Notes: generated from the sequence alone by a model not told the origin. A stretch of 64,000 nt of DNA from Melioribacteraceae bacterium (GCA_021647785.1 JAKIUC010000017.1:1-64000), one strand, 5' to 3'; shown: positions 28,600 through 37,713, numbered from the stretch's first letter. A program made the numbers and translations.

Positions 28600-29112
28600 T
28601 CTTTTTTATGTTCGTGATTGTTTAAAAATAACTTGCAAAGTTAATAAAATTGATGATTAAACCCCATTTATGTTTGGAGAATAAATGGGTTAATGAGTAT
28701 GAGAAAGGTGGAGTTAAATCTAAAATAAATAAGGGTCCGTTAGACAGATAGAAAGGTACAGATGTTATTGGAAACTTTTTTATCTAACAAACCAATTCGA
28801 TAAAACACCCATTTTATAGATCTTTGATGATAGTGATTACAAAAGCAACAATACTGTTGACCCTAACCAGTTGTTTTTATTTGACTTATAACGGGACAGT
28901 AGTGAGAAAAAACATAAAAACTTGATATTGAAACTGTGCCAACAGAGAACATTTAATCCAAAGAGGTTGTAAATAATATTTTGAGTAAACAGCTATCAAA
29001 ATACGAACTGCAAAGAGAATTACAATTCGGAAATATTCATATTTATCTATCTTTCTGATTAGTAATATGTGTAAATTTACTCTCGTAATAATTTCAAAAA
29101 AGGTTTATAAAG
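28600..29112. other. 513-bp intergenic stretch, no gene recognised
   Basis: AT-rich DNA between divergent genes. Both the TonB receptor and ybaN promoters should lie here. A 9-bp stem CCCATTTAT / ATAAATGGG is at 28663-28689. Short open frames are present but have no recognisable composition or start site. No known riboswitch consensus is apparent. Confidence 0.5.
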
Positions 29113-29541
29113 TTGACACAAAAAAAAGCTAAAAATAGAATAACAAGATTTTTGTTAATTATTGGAGGCTCTCTTGCTTTATTTCTTGGAGTTCTCGGAG
29201 TTTTTCTGCCCCTATTACCTACAACGCCTTTTCTACTTCTATCAGCGTACTGTTTCGGAAGAAGCTCGGATAGAATTCATACTTGGTTAATTAATAACAA
29301 ATGGTTTGGCGAGTATATCAAAAATTATCAAGCTGGTAAAGGTATTCCTACCCACTCAAAGGTAACAGCTATACTATCAATGTGGATACTTTTAATTGCA
29401 TCAGCAATTTGGGGAACTGAGCTTTTAATTGTCAGAATTGTTTTACTTTTAATTGGAACCGGAGTAACAATACATCTCTTAAGAATGCCAACTTTTAGAG
29501 GGACAAAAAAATACAGAATAGACTTAAACGAAAAGGGCTGA
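29113..29541 (+). CDS. ybaN: YbaN/DUF454 inner-membrane protein
   Basis: 142 residues from a TTG start (AAAGG upstream; no suitable ATG). The DUF454 pattern is clear: GSLALFLGVLGVFLPLLPTT, LLLSAYCFGRSS, WLINNKWFG and a pair of C-terminal membrane helices. About four hydrophobic segments. Function unknown; family members sit near respiratory and haem genes in other bacteria. The stop codon lies inside the left arm of an inverted-repeat element (29536-29694), so the natural C-terminus may have been altered. Confidence 0.85.
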   Translation: MTQKKAKNRITRFLLIIGGSLALFLGVLGVFLPLLPTTPFLLLSAYCFGRSSDRIHTWLINNKWFGEYIKNYQAGKGIPTHSKVTAILSMWILLIASAIWGTELLIVRIVLLLIGTGVTIHLLRMPTFRGTKKYRIDLNEKG

Positions 29542-29694
29542 GTTCTACTTATTACAACATTTACAAAAGCCCAACTTTTATTTTGTTTGATAACCTTATA
29601 GTTTTATTTCAACTTTTGTATTACTGTAAATTACTATATACTGCAAAAGTTGGGCTTTTTTTTAGCAGATTGCTGTTTTAATTAGAACTCAGCC
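29536..29694. repeat. 159-bp inverted-repeat element with an inner terminator-like stem
   Basis: Outer arms GGCTGAGTTCTA (29536-29547) and its complement (29683-29694) are perfect. Inner arms AAAAGCCCAACTTTT (29565-29579) and its complement (29645-29659) are also perfect and followed by eight T. The inner stem could act as a terminator between the convergent ybaN and kinase genes. GGGCTAAGTTCTA, like the left outer arm, also follows the stop of the broken receptor at 3798. Confidence 0.55.
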
Positions 29695-29706
29695 ACGAAA
29701 AGTAAC

Positions 29707-30996
29707 TTATTCCAAGCAACCCTCTCTCTCTTTAGGTACAGTGAAGAAGAACTCTGAACCTTTCCCTATTTCACTTACAACCCAAATTTCACCACCATTT
29801 TTTTTTGCAAATTCTTTACATAGTTTTAATCCAAGCCCAGAGCCTCTTTCATTTTTGGTGCCATGAGAAGTAATAACATCAAAATCTGAGAATATTTTTT
29901 TCTGAGTTTCATTAGAGATACCAATTCCATTATCTTTTACAGAGATAGTTATAGTGCTGCCATTCATTACATGCGAAATAACTATACGTCCTTTGTCATT
30001 AGTAAACTTAATAGCATTCGCTAATAAATTTCTAATAATAGTCTCTAATAAATTTTTATCGCTGAAAGAATGTAATCCATTATTAATTCTATTTTCAACT
30101 GTTATACTTTTCTCTTCAATGCTTTTTTGTAAAAGATTAATCGAGTCAGAAATTGATTTTGAAAGTTTAATATTGTCTGGTGCTATCTCTATTGCCCCGC
30201 GTTCACTTCTTGCCCAGAGGAGTAAATTATTTAGGAGATGAAATGAATTTCCAATTGATGCATTTATTGCCTCTAACAAGTATATTTTCTCCTCATTAGA
30301 AGTTTCGTTATCAAGCATATATTTTATCATCTGTTTTGAGCTGCCCACTGGTCCTCTTAAATCATGTGAAATTACCGAGAAGAGATTATTTCTATCCCTA
30401 TTTAACAGTTCTAAACTCTTCTTCTGCTTTAGCAGCTCTTCTTCCTTTAGTTTGTTTTCCTTAATGGAATCATCCATTGATGAAATGAATAAATTCATCG
30501 TAAATGTTGAGACTAATATCATAATTGTTATAAAGGGAGTAATTTCAATAAGTTCATCAATTTGCGAAGCAATTATTATCATAGGAAATACAACTGCTAT
30601 AATTATTCCGACAATAAACATTTGCTTCTTACTTACTATAAATCCAACAGAAAAAATTAAGAGTGGAAGCAGAATTAAATTTTGGATTAAAAGATGAGTT
30701 ATTATTGAACTGGTTAGTATGTTATATGAAAACGCCGAAAATAATCCGAGAAGAGTTGAATATATTATTAATAAATAGCTACTGCTAATTTCAATTTTCT
30801 TCATTAAGCCAAGTGTAAAGAAGAACAAGACTAATAGAATAACCGAAAGATTGATAACAACGATAGACATTTTACTGATAAACAAAACTGTATCAAGTAA
30901 GTACCCTAATAGAATAATAGAGGATGTAAATATATATAATGCTTTTATATTTTTAGAAAAGTATTGTTTAAAACTATTTTCGGCTATAGATTTCAT
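29707..30996 (-). CDS. Membrane sensor histidine kinase
   Basis: 429 residues. Six hydrophobic segments (about 18-155) form the membrane sensor; a coiled coil with KENKLKEEELLKQKKSLE leads to HisKA with FSVISHDLRGPVGSS (phospho-acceptor His), then an ATPase domain with the N box LLANAIKFTNDKG, VKDNGIGISNE and the G2 box GSGLGLKLCKEF. All motifs are intact. No adjacent response regulator, so it is an orphan. Its stimulus is unknown. Confidence 0.9.
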   Translation of the reverse strand: MKSIAENSFKQYFSKNIKALYIFTSSIILLGYLLDTVLFISKMSIVVINLSVILLVLFFFTLGLMKKIEISSSYLLIIYSTLLGLFSAFSYNILTSSIITHLLIQNLILLPLLIFSVGFIVSKKQMFIVGIIIAVVFPMIIIASQIDELIEITPFITIMILVSTFTMNLFISSMDDSIKENKLKEEELLKQKKSLELLNRDRNNLFSVISHDLRGPVGSSKQMIKYMLDNETSNEEKIYLLEAINASIGNSFHLLNNLLLWARSERGAIEIAPDNIKLSKSISDSINLLQKSIEEKSITVENRINNGLHSFSDKNLLETIIRNLLANAIKFTNDKGRIVISHVMNGSTITISVKDNGIGISNETQKKIFSDFDVITSHGTKNERGSGLGLKLCKEFAKKNGGEIWVVSEIGKGSEFFFTVPKEREGCLE

Positions 30997-31127
30997 TTAA
31001 ATTTAAATAAGTTGTTTTTGTTGAATAAATAATACCTAATTTATTCTCTAATAAGAAAGACGCATATCACAAACATTACAAATTGTGATATAAATCATTG
31101 TTCAATAAATAATGGAACTAATAATAA

Positions 31128-31655
31128 ATGAAAAAAATTATAACAGTTTTTGGAAGTGCACATCCCAAGCCTGGTGAGGAAGAATATGAAACGGCATATA
31201 AATTAGGAGCTATGCTTGGGAAGAATGGCTTTTCAGTTTGCAGTGGTGGATTTCAGGGAATAATGGATGGAGTATCGAAAGGAGCTACAGAAAAAGGTGG
31301 TGAAGCAATTGGTGTTACGGTTAATATCTTTTCTGCCGAACCAAGCAAGTACTTAACAAAAGAGATAAAATGCAATTCCCTTTTTGACAGAATAGAAAAA
31401 ATGGTTGAGCTTGGTGACGCTTACATTATTTTGCGTGGAGGCACTGGAACTTTAGTAGAACTATCAATTGTTTGGGAATATGTAAATAAAAATTTGATGC
31501 AGGCTAAACCAATTTTTGCCAATGGAGAGATGTGGAAGCCAATTATTGAAACAATAGATAGAAGAATGGAATATGAAAACCGCCAAACTGGAATTGTAAA
31601 TTATATTGAAAATATTGAGGATTGTGAGAGAGTTCTATTAGAACTTCTGCAATAA
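31128..31655 (+). CDS. LOG family protein (nucleoside 5'-monophosphate phosphoribohydrolase type)
   Basis: 175 residues with a Rossmann-like fold: ITVFGSAHPKPGEEEY at the start, VCSGGFQGIMDGVSKGA, and ILRGGTGTLVELSIVWEY, which is the family PGGxGTxxE motif with Arg in place of Pro. LOG proteins remove the base from cytokinin-type or other nucleotides; the old name lysine decarboxylase is misleading. It is a single gene convergent with the DUF2723 operon, with a shared terminator hairpin. Confidence 0.82.
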   Translation: MKKIITVFGSAHPKPGEEEYETAYKLGAMLGKNGFSVCSGGFQGIMDGVSKGATEKGGEAIGVTVNIFSAEPSKYLTKEIKCNSLFDRIEKMVELGDAYIILRGGTGTLVELSIVWEYVNKNLMQAKPIFANGEMWKPIIETIDRRMEYENRQTGIVNYIENIEDCERVLLELLQ

Positions 31656-31657
31656 AA

Positions 31658-31688
31658 AAGCCTCTAAACAATAATGCTTTAGAGGCTT
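31658..31688 (-). terminator. Rho-independent terminator of the DUF2723 operon
   Basis: AAGCCTCTAAA (31658-31668) pairs with TTTAGAGGCTT (31678-31688). On the minus strand it is followed by six T, which makes it a good terminator for the operon ending at 31714. It may also slow transcription from the LOG gene. Confidence 0.75.
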
Positions 31689-31713
31689 CAATAAATCTGT
31701 AAGATTTTCAAAT

Positions 31714-34629
31714 TTAATTATTTGAACTATCCGCTAAATTTTCAGAATCAGCTAATGCTTTGTATCTCGCTATCATTCCTTTAACATTTTGGTCATCAGG
31801 AATTTCTCTTTCAAGTCGCGAAAATAAATCGACTAATTTATTGTATTCTCCTCTATTCTCATAAATATCTCTTAAAATTACATAAGGGTTATACTGCCGT
31901 TGGAAATCCCTTGGGTTTGCTTCCAACTGAGCAAGCATAATTGGCTCTAACTCTTTAACCATTACTGCATATTGTTCCAATCCGCCAGCAGAATAGTAGA
32001 GATTAGAGACATCGTACAATAACTCATGTCTTAATCCAATATTTGAACGTGGAAGTTTTTTCTCCATTTCGTCAAGAGTTTCAACCGTCTTCTCCTTCTC
32101 ACCTTTATCTAAATAGTAAATAGCTAATCGTAAAAACGAGTTCCTATAATTTTGTGAAAGTCGTAAATGGTTTTCATCCAAGAATATTGTAGAATCACTT
32201 AACCCTCTAAATTTAAACCCTGGTTTATAAGAGCGGCTATAACTATCTGGTTCATTAAAGAGCTGCTCTCTCATTATTTTTTCATTAATATAATATGCTC
32301 TACTCTCTCGTTTTTTGGGAACAAGTCTGAAAGCCATTCCTTCCATTTGCAGATAATCTTCAAGCCCTAAGCGACTATTTTCAGAACAGGTAACTGCAAA
32401 ATAAACAGGTCTTTCCCAATCTGCTGCTTGTATAAGATTTAAAACTATTAAATCTTGAATACGAACAACTTTGATATTTCCGTATGCTGTAGTATTTTTC
32501 ATATTCCAACTAATGCTTCCTCTATTAGTAATTGCGGTATCGGTAACACCAGCTTCAGCAAATACAGATTGCGGAACTGGAAGATGCATTGTTCTTGGGT
32601 CCCATCGGGATGGACCAATCCTATCAACTTCTTTATCACTTAGCGACATTGCTACTTTTTTACTTCCGTAAGGTGCAGTGTTTTTAAGCTGTTTAATATA
32701 CCAAGGTGTATTTAACAAACTTAAGTTTGCAACGCGTACATCCTGCCTTACCCCTTCAACATCTTGTAAATACCAGAGTGGAAAAGTATCGTTATCACCA
32801 TTAGTAAATAGAACTGCATCAGGTGCAACTGATTGTAATAAGTTGTAAGCATAATCCCAAGGAATATAGTTGCGCGATCTATCGTGTGTAAAATAGTTTG
32901 TTGCAAACATTGTTACCGGAACTGCTGCAAATATAAGTGCCAATACAAACAAGTAAACAGGTTTAAGTAAAGGAGACTTTTTAAACTGAGTTACAACTAA
33001 GTCCAAAATTCCTCTTGTGCCAAGTGCAATCCAAATTGAGAAAACAAAAAAGGCTCCAACATAAAAGTAATCACGTTCTCTCGGCTGGGGCTGCTGTTGG
33101 TTCTGGTAAAACACAGTTAAATATCCGAGGAATATAAACATTGCCATCAGCACAGAACCCATTTTCCAATCTCGCCGGAATTGATAATAGATACCGAAGA
33201 GACCAATCAAAAATGGAATTGCAAATAGTTGACCCCAATAAACACCAGCTCCTTGTTCGGTCCCTTTAATTTTTCCTGTATCGGCATCTTCATAAAAACG
33301 TCCAATATAGTTCCAACCAAGATATCTATTAAACATGTGATCCATCTGATACGTCCAGAAGAAATCTAAATCACTACTGTAGTTTTTATAAATTCCTGTT
33401 TGGTGTCCCTCTTGTGAAAAACGTCTTTTGAATGTTGGAAAATCACCATATTGTTCCCTATTCATATACGAGTGAAACTCCGACATCGTTTTAGGATCAT
33501 TCAAATTTATTGGAGTATCTTGGTTGGCTCGTATCATAATCATAGCATAAGTTGAGTACCCAAGCAAAATAAATAGTGCACTTTGTGCAATTAAATTTGT
33601 AGTTGCTTTATTCTTTTTATGAGACCAATAAATTAAGTACCCAATTCCTGCAAAAATAGTGATGAAAACCCCTACATTCATTACAAAATCATCACCACTT
33701 AAATTGTAAATAAGTTTAGGTATATATTTTACAAACCCTGGATAAACAGAAATAAGTACCACACCCCCAATTATAATTGGAAGGTAAAACGAGTTTTTCT
33801 GAAATATTTTTTTCCACATTGCTCCCATATAAACAACCCAAAACAAACCAACTAAAGTAACAAATCGTAAATCGAATGCTTTGTATTCATCAGGATTTGG
33901 TGCTGATGAGCTAGTTGCCGTTGCCCAAATAATAACAGCTATAACAATAGTTACACCTGCCTGAATTAAAAACAAAATGGAAGTTTTTTTAAGTACCGCC
34001 TCATCACTTAAATATTTACGAAACATTATAATCATAACTATAGGAAGCAATGCCAGTACAGACATTAAATGTACACCAATTGAAAGCCCAATTAAATAGG
34101 CAATCATAATTATGTACTTCTCGTTATCCGGTTCGTCAGCTTTTTCATTCCATATTAGAATTAACCAAGTTACAAAAGCAATGAAGAAAGTTGAGAAAGC
34201 ATAAACTTCTGCTTCAGTTGCATTAAACCAAAACGTATCGGCAAATGCTAAAGATAAAGCTCCGATAGCTGCTGAAATATACGTCCCTATTGGTCCAAGT
34301 AGTGAATCATACTTCTTTTTGTTGTAATTTTCAATTAACTTAACTGCCGATAAATAGAGAAAAAGAATTACAAATGCACTTGAAAAGATAGAAATAGCAT
34401 TTACCCTAAAAGCAATATTCTCGGCAAAAGGAATCATCGATAACAATCTGCCAATAAGTATAAAAAATGGAGTTCCCGGTGGGTGGGGTACTTGAAGTGC
34501 ATACGCTGATGCAATAAATTCACCACAATCCCAAAAAGAGAGTGATGGTTGGGCAGTAATAAAATATGTAACTGCTGCAATTAGAAATACAATAAATGCT
34601 ATAATTCTGTGAATGTTTTTTTGATTCAT
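31714..34629 (-). CDS. DUF2723 membrane protein (protein O-mannosyltransferase-like)
   Basis: The 971-residue protein starts RIIAFIVFLIAAVTYFITAQPSL and contains the family motif SFWDCGEFIASAYALQVPHPPGTPF (quoted in part: FWDCGEF and PHPPGTP) in the first loop, about 12 membrane helices to residue 540, then a large soluble C-terminus with TPR-like helices (about 790-960). DUF2723 proteins are GT-C glycosyltransferases that modify exported proteins in Bacteroidota. Follows a small gene by 27 bp. Confidence 0.85.
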   Translation of the reverse strand: MNQKNIHRIIAFIVFLIAAVTYFITAQPSLSFWDCGEFIASAYALQVPHPPGTPFFILIGRLLSMIPFAENIAFRVNAISIFSSAFVILFLYLSAVKLIENYNKKKYDSLLGPIGTYISAAIGALSLAFADTFWFNATEAEVYAFSTFFIAFVTWLILIWNEKADEPDNEKYIIMIAYLIGLSIGVHLMSVLALLPIVMIIMFRKYLSDEAVLKKTSILFLIQAGVTIVIAVIIWATATSSSAPNPDEYKAFDLRFVTLVGLFWVVYMGAMWKKIFQKNSFYLPIIIGGVVLISVYPGFVKYIPKLIYNLSGDDFVMNVGVFITIFAGIGYLIYWSHKKNKATTNLIAQSALFILLGYSTYAMIMIRANQDTPINLNDPKTMSEFHSYMNREQYGDFPTFKRRFSQEGHQTGIYKNYSSDLDFFWTYQMDHMFNRYLGWNYIGRFYEDADTGKIKGTEQGAGVYWGQLFAIPFLIGLFGIYYQFRRDWKMGSVLMAMFIFLGYLTVFYQNQQQPQPRERDYFYVGAFFVFSIWIALGTRGILDLVVTQFKKSPLLKPVYLFVLALIFAAVPVTMFATNYFTHDRSRNYIPWDYAYNLLQSVAPDAVLFTNGDNDTFPLWYLQDVEGVRQDVRVANLSLLNTPWYIKQLKNTAPYGSKKVAMSLSDKEVDRIGPSRWDPRTMHLPVPQSVFAEAGVTDTAITNRGSISWNMKNTTAYGNIKVVRIQDLIVLNLIQAADWERPVYFAVTCSENSRLGLEDYLQMEGMAFRLVPKKRESRAYYINEKIMREQLFNEPDSYSRSYKPGFKFRGLSDSTIFLDENHLRLSQNYRNSFLRLAIYYLDKGEKEKTVETLDEMEKKLPRSNIGLRHELLYDVSNLYYSAGGLEQYAVMVKELEPIMLAQLEANPRDFQRQYNPYVILRDIYENRGEYNKLVDLFSRLEREIPDDQNVKGMIARYKALADSENLADSSNN

Positions 34630-34656
34630 CCTTTCCTCATTTCCTCAAATTACAAT

Positions 34657-34878
34657 TTAATTTTTCTTAAATAAATCATCTAAGTTCGGTTTCGTTCTAT
34701 TAACATAATATTTAGTGTAAAGTTCCTTAAGTTTTCCAAAAGAGATTGAATCTAAATCTTCATCATCTTTATTACGCTTTACTGTAATACTAAAGAAGCT
34801 ACGTTCCTTCTCATCCATTTTGTTTTCATATCTTTTAAGTGCTTCAATGAAATTCTTTTGGTCTATATAGCTACTCAT
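34657..34878 (-). CDS. Small conserved-looking hypothetical protein
   Basis: 73 residues, highly charged, with no signal peptide or membrane helix. It has a predicted helical start (DQKNFIEALKRYENKMDEKE) and an acidic middle. Placement 27 bp upstream of the DUF2723 gene on the same strand, with an ordinary ATG and no overlap, suggests a real first gene of that operon. No family recognised. Confidence 0.55.
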   Translation of the reverse strand: MSSYIDQKNFIEALKRYENKMDEKERSFFSITVKRNKDDEDLDSISFGKLKELYTKYYVNRTKPNLDDLFKKN

Positions 34879-35034
34879 ACTTTTAACTACTTAAATATTA
34901 ATTGAATGCTAAATATATAAAAATATTATCTGTTTAAGGGGTTATGCGAAATATAATTCAGCCAGCTATTGTTATTTCAATATTTAAATTTGCCCCCGGA
35001 TTACTGATATAATTAAAGTCAACATTATTTTTTG

Positions 35035-35042
35035 TAACTTTG
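35035..35042 (+). promoter_or_regulatory. Bacteroidota -7-type promoter element
   Basis: TAACTTTG fits the TAnnTTTG -7 consensus of the phylum's housekeeping sigma factor and lies 32 bp before the ATG of the CARF gene. A clear -33 TTTG was not found at the right spacing, so this is tentative. Confidence 0.4.
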
Positions 35043-35074
35043 CAGTTAAGGGAATTATGAGGCTAATATAGACA

Positions 35075-36058
35075 ATGAAGAAAAAAACAGAACAAACCAA
35101 AGTATTATTATCGTTTGTTGGCAGCAACGATGCTGGAACACTATTAGAAAACAACAAGGGAGAGGGAGCCATTATAACAGCTCTGATGAATGAATCTTTT
35201 GATGAAGTAGTTTTGCTATGGAATGAAAATAATTACTTTACACCCACTTATGCTGAAATTGTTAAGCATCTAAAAAACAAGATTAATAAATTAAGTTTAG
35301 TAAAGAAAATTTCAACCCATAAAATGAATATTTCTGATGTTACAAATCACAATCAAATATTCAAGCAGTTGAAAAATTTCACAGACACTCTTACGAAAAG
35401 TGAAAATATTTATTACACAGCTTCAACAACATCGGGAACTCCTGCAATGCAGGTCTGCTGGATTTTACTTGGTGAATCTGGAGAATTTTCAGAAAGATAT
35501 CCTCTGCGTTTAATTCAAGTAAAAGACCCAAGATTTGGCAAATCAAAAAATGTAGAAGTAGCTTTAGATACAACACTTCCTAAAATTATTAGTTTAAAAA
35601 AAGAAGTTGAAATCTTAAAGAAAGATTTAGTTCCATCAGTTACAATAGATGTAATCAAAGGTAAAATATCTATTGGCGATATAAAAATTAAGCTTTCTCC
35701 TATTGAGTTTTGTTACTACAGATATTTTGCAGAGAGAGTAATTGATGGATTAGGAGATGAGAAATTTTCTGGCATTTCAGTTTCGTTAAAATTTATGAGG
35801 CAAATATTCAAGTATCATGAAGAAAGTTTTGAATTTCTTGATACAAACCGAATTGACTTAGAAAAAATGATTAAAAAGAAATTAGAACTTGGGATTCAAA
35901 CTTTTAGAGGAAATGTTTCAAAAGCTAATAAGAAGATTAAAATAGCATTACACAATGAATCACTTTCAAATCTATTTGAGATCTCTTCGGAGGGTGGTCG
36001 CGGAGCAAGGTTTTATGGAATTAAAGCAAATCCGGAAAAATTAAGAATTATTAAATAG
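35075..36058 (+). CDS. CARF-domain sensor with C-terminal winged helix (RtcR-N-like)
   Basis: 327 residues. The N-terminal half (about 1-190) has CARF/RtcR-N features: LLSFVGSNDAG at strand 1, an EVVLLWNE strand, and YYTASTTSGTPAMQVCWILL, the family T-x-G-T-x-x-M ligand motif, followed by LRLIQVKDPR as in RtcR. The C-terminal half (about 205-327) looks like a winged helix: SIGDIKIKLSPIEFCYYRYF and SEGGRGARFYGIK. No AAA+ or nuclease domain. CARF domains bind cyclic oligoadenylate. The next gene is a PDDEXK nuclease one base away, so this is probably its regulator or signal receiver. No CRISPR or CBASS synthase is nearby. Confidence 0.68.
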   Translation: MKKKTEQTKVLLSFVGSNDAGTLLENNKGEGAIITALMNESFDEVVLLWNENNYFTPTYAEIVKHLKNKINKLSLVKKISTHKMNISDVTNHNQIFKQLKNFTDTLTKSENIYYTASTTSGTPAMQVCWILLGESGEFSERYPLRLIQVKDPRFGKSKNVEVALDTTLPKIISLKKEVEILKKDLVPSVTIDVIKGKISIGDIKIKLSPIEFCYYRYFAERVIDGLGDEKFSGISVSLKFMRQIFKYHEESFEFLDTNRIDLEKMIKKKLELGIQTFRGNVSKANKKIKIALHNESLSNLFEISSEGGRGARFYGIKANPEKLRIIK

Positions 36059-36069
36059 TGAGTGAAACT

Positions 36070-37266
36070 ATGACTAAAAAGAATACTGTTTTACAAACCA
36101 ACTATTCTACATTAATTGGTGATGTTTCTCAACTACTCGAAACTGCACGAAAAGAGTCTGCACGTAAAGTAAATTCGTTACTAACAGCTACATATTGGAT
36201 AATTGGATACAGGATTGTTGAGTTTGAAATTCAGCATAGAGAAAGAGAAGATTATTATGGGGAAAAGTTACTTAAACAAGTATCGCTTAAATTAACAACA
36301 AAATTTGGAAAAGGGTTTTCACGACAAAATTTACAACAGATGGTAAATTTTTATAATATTTATCCATTGAAAAAGATATGCCAGACACTGTCTGGCATAT
36401 CTTTTTCGGAAGAAAATATCCAGACAGTTTCTGGTAAATCGAATAAAAACAAAATGATTTCTACAAAAATATCTTTAGGAACAAAGCAAAAGGTTCCACA
36501 CACACCCTCTGTAAAATCTTTATTAACTGAAATTGCAAATAATCTTCAATTACCTTGGTCTGCCTATGTTAAGTTACTATCTATTAAAGATAACAAAGCG
36601 AGAGAGTTTTATGAAACTGAAACTCTCCGTAACGGCTGGTCTGTGAGACAATTAGATAGACAAATATCTTCCCAATTTTATGAAAGAACCCTCCTTTCCA
36701 AAAATAAATCACGGATGTTAAAACAAGGTGAGACCCAAAAACCAGAAGATATTGTAACTGCCGAAGAAGAAATTAAAGACCCATTTATTTTAGAGTTTCT
36801 TGGGCTAAAAGATGAATATTCTGAAAATGAACTTGAAGAAGCTCTTATACTACATCTTGAAAAATTCCTACTGGAATTAGGAAGCAACTTTGCTTTTTTA
36901 GGACGACAAAAACGATTGCGAATTGGTAACGAATGGTTCCGTATTGATCTTCTCTTTTTTCACAGGAAGCTAAGATGCCTTGTGGTTATTGATTTAAAGG
37001 TTGGTAAGTTTACACATGCCGATGCCGGACAAATGCACATGTATTTAAATTACGCAAAAGAGCATTGGATAAACGAAAACGAAAATCCTCCTATTGGTTT
37101 AATACTTTGCACCGAAAAAGATAAAGCTGTTGCAAAATATTCACTTGACGGTTTGCCAAATAAAGTGCTTGCAACTGAGTTTAAACTTCATTTACCGGAT
37201 GAAAAGTTATTGGCTGATGAGTTGATGAAAACACAAAGAATTATTGCTAAAAGAAATTTAAGTTGA
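36070..37266 (+). CDS. DUF1016/PDDEXK nuclease family protein (YhcG-like)
   Basis: 398 residues from ATG 36070; a GTG at 36058 overlapping the CARF stop would add 4. The N-terminal DUF1016 domain (about 5-190, with ESARKVNSLLTATYWIIGYRIVE and GFSRQNLQQMVNFY) is followed by the PDDEXK domain (about 230-385): FRIDLLFFHRKLRCLVVIDLK with Asp, Asp and Lys as metal and catalytic residues, then GQMHMYLNYA and PIGLILC. Family members are implicated in DNA restriction and accessory defence. The region 100-120 (QTLSG and QTVSGK) is encoded by a palindromic repeat. Confidence 0.85.
   Translation: MTKKNTVLQTNYSTLIGDVSQLLETARKESARKVNSLLTATYWIIGYRIVEFEIQHREREDYYGEKLLKQVSLKLTTKFGKGFSRQNLQQMVNFYNIYPLKKICQTLSGISFSEENIQTVSGKSNKNKMISTKISLGTKQKVPHTPSVKSLLTEIANNLQLPWSAYVKLLSIKDNKAREFYETETLRNGWSVRQLDRQISSQFYERTLLSKNKSRMLKQGETQKPEDIVTAEEEIKDPFILEFLGLKDEYSENELEEALILHLEKFLLELGSNFAFLGRQKRLRIGNEWFRIDLLFFHRKLRCLVVIDLKVGKFTHADAGQMHMYLNYAKEHWINENENPPIGLILCTEKDKAVAKYSLDGLPNKVLATEFKLHLPDEKLLADELMKTQRIIAKRNLS
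36369..36407. repeat. 39-bp perfect palindrome within the nuclease gene
   Basis: GAAAAAGATATGCCAGACA (36369-36387), one central base, then its exact complement at 36389-36407. A related short palindrome CCAGA-CAGTT-TCTGG follows at about 36421-36435. It is in frame and encodes the low-conservation linker between the DUF1016 domain motifs. Confidence 0.75.
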
Positions 37267-37321
37267 CGTGATATTATGAGCAAACAGAAACCTAAAAGAG
37301 TATATGGTAAAAGGATTTATT

Positions 37322-37417
37322 ATGGATGATGAACGTCTTAAAAATCCTGATGGCAGACCAGATTATTTTGATGAACTAAAAGAACTTGAAGATAGAATAA
37401 AAGAACAAGAGAAATAA
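37322..37417 (+). CDS. Short ORF after the nuclease gene, possible RhuM-type remnant
   Basis: 31 residues, MDDERLKNPDGRPDYFDEL followed by a charged tail, starting 55 bp after the nuclease stop. RLKNPDG-x-DYFDEL recalls a segment of RhuM-family virulence proteins, here cut short after about 30 residues. A 17-residue frame (37276-37329, MSKQKPKRVYGKRIYYG) directly precedes in another frame and would join it after one frameshift. Seen as a decayed gene fragment or a small third gene; neither is proved. Confidence 0.3.
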   Translation: MDDERLKNPDGRPDYFDELKELEDRIKEQEK

Positions 37418-37604
37418 ATTATTAAAAAGGAATTTGTACGACTGAAGTCTTACTATTGCCGCAACATTGCTAAAATCTTAAAACTCATTTTGGGTTGTAT
37501 ATTTGAATTAACAAATTAAAGAACAAATAAAAAACAACAAAAAGAAAATGTTTTTATTAGAAAACTGATTTTGAAAGTGAAAATTGAGATAGACTAATTT
37601 TAAT

Positions 37605-37706
37605 TATACCGACAATGAAATGGTTTTCGGATTTTTAAAGTTGAAAGTTGTCGGTATATAACAACACAAATTGTCCCGCAGAGCGGGACAATTTGTGTTG
37701 TGTATA
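37605..37706. repeat. 102-bp double-hairpin element (second full copy)
   Basis: Starts TATACCGACAATGAA and ends GTTGTGTATA like the 467-570 copy, with CCGACAA/TTGTCGG around the first loop and an 18-bp perfect stem, CAACACAAATTGTCCCGC, around AGA. It lies 8 bp beyond the GT4 stop, in the gap after the CARF/nuclease operon. Confidence 0.7.
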
Positions 37707-37713
37707 TATTAGA

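Noticed and set aside
28600-28750. Cobalamin riboswitch upstream of the TonB receptor gene
   Set aside because: No B12-box-like GCCACTG sequence or matching stems were found in the leader; only a 9-bp hairpin is present.
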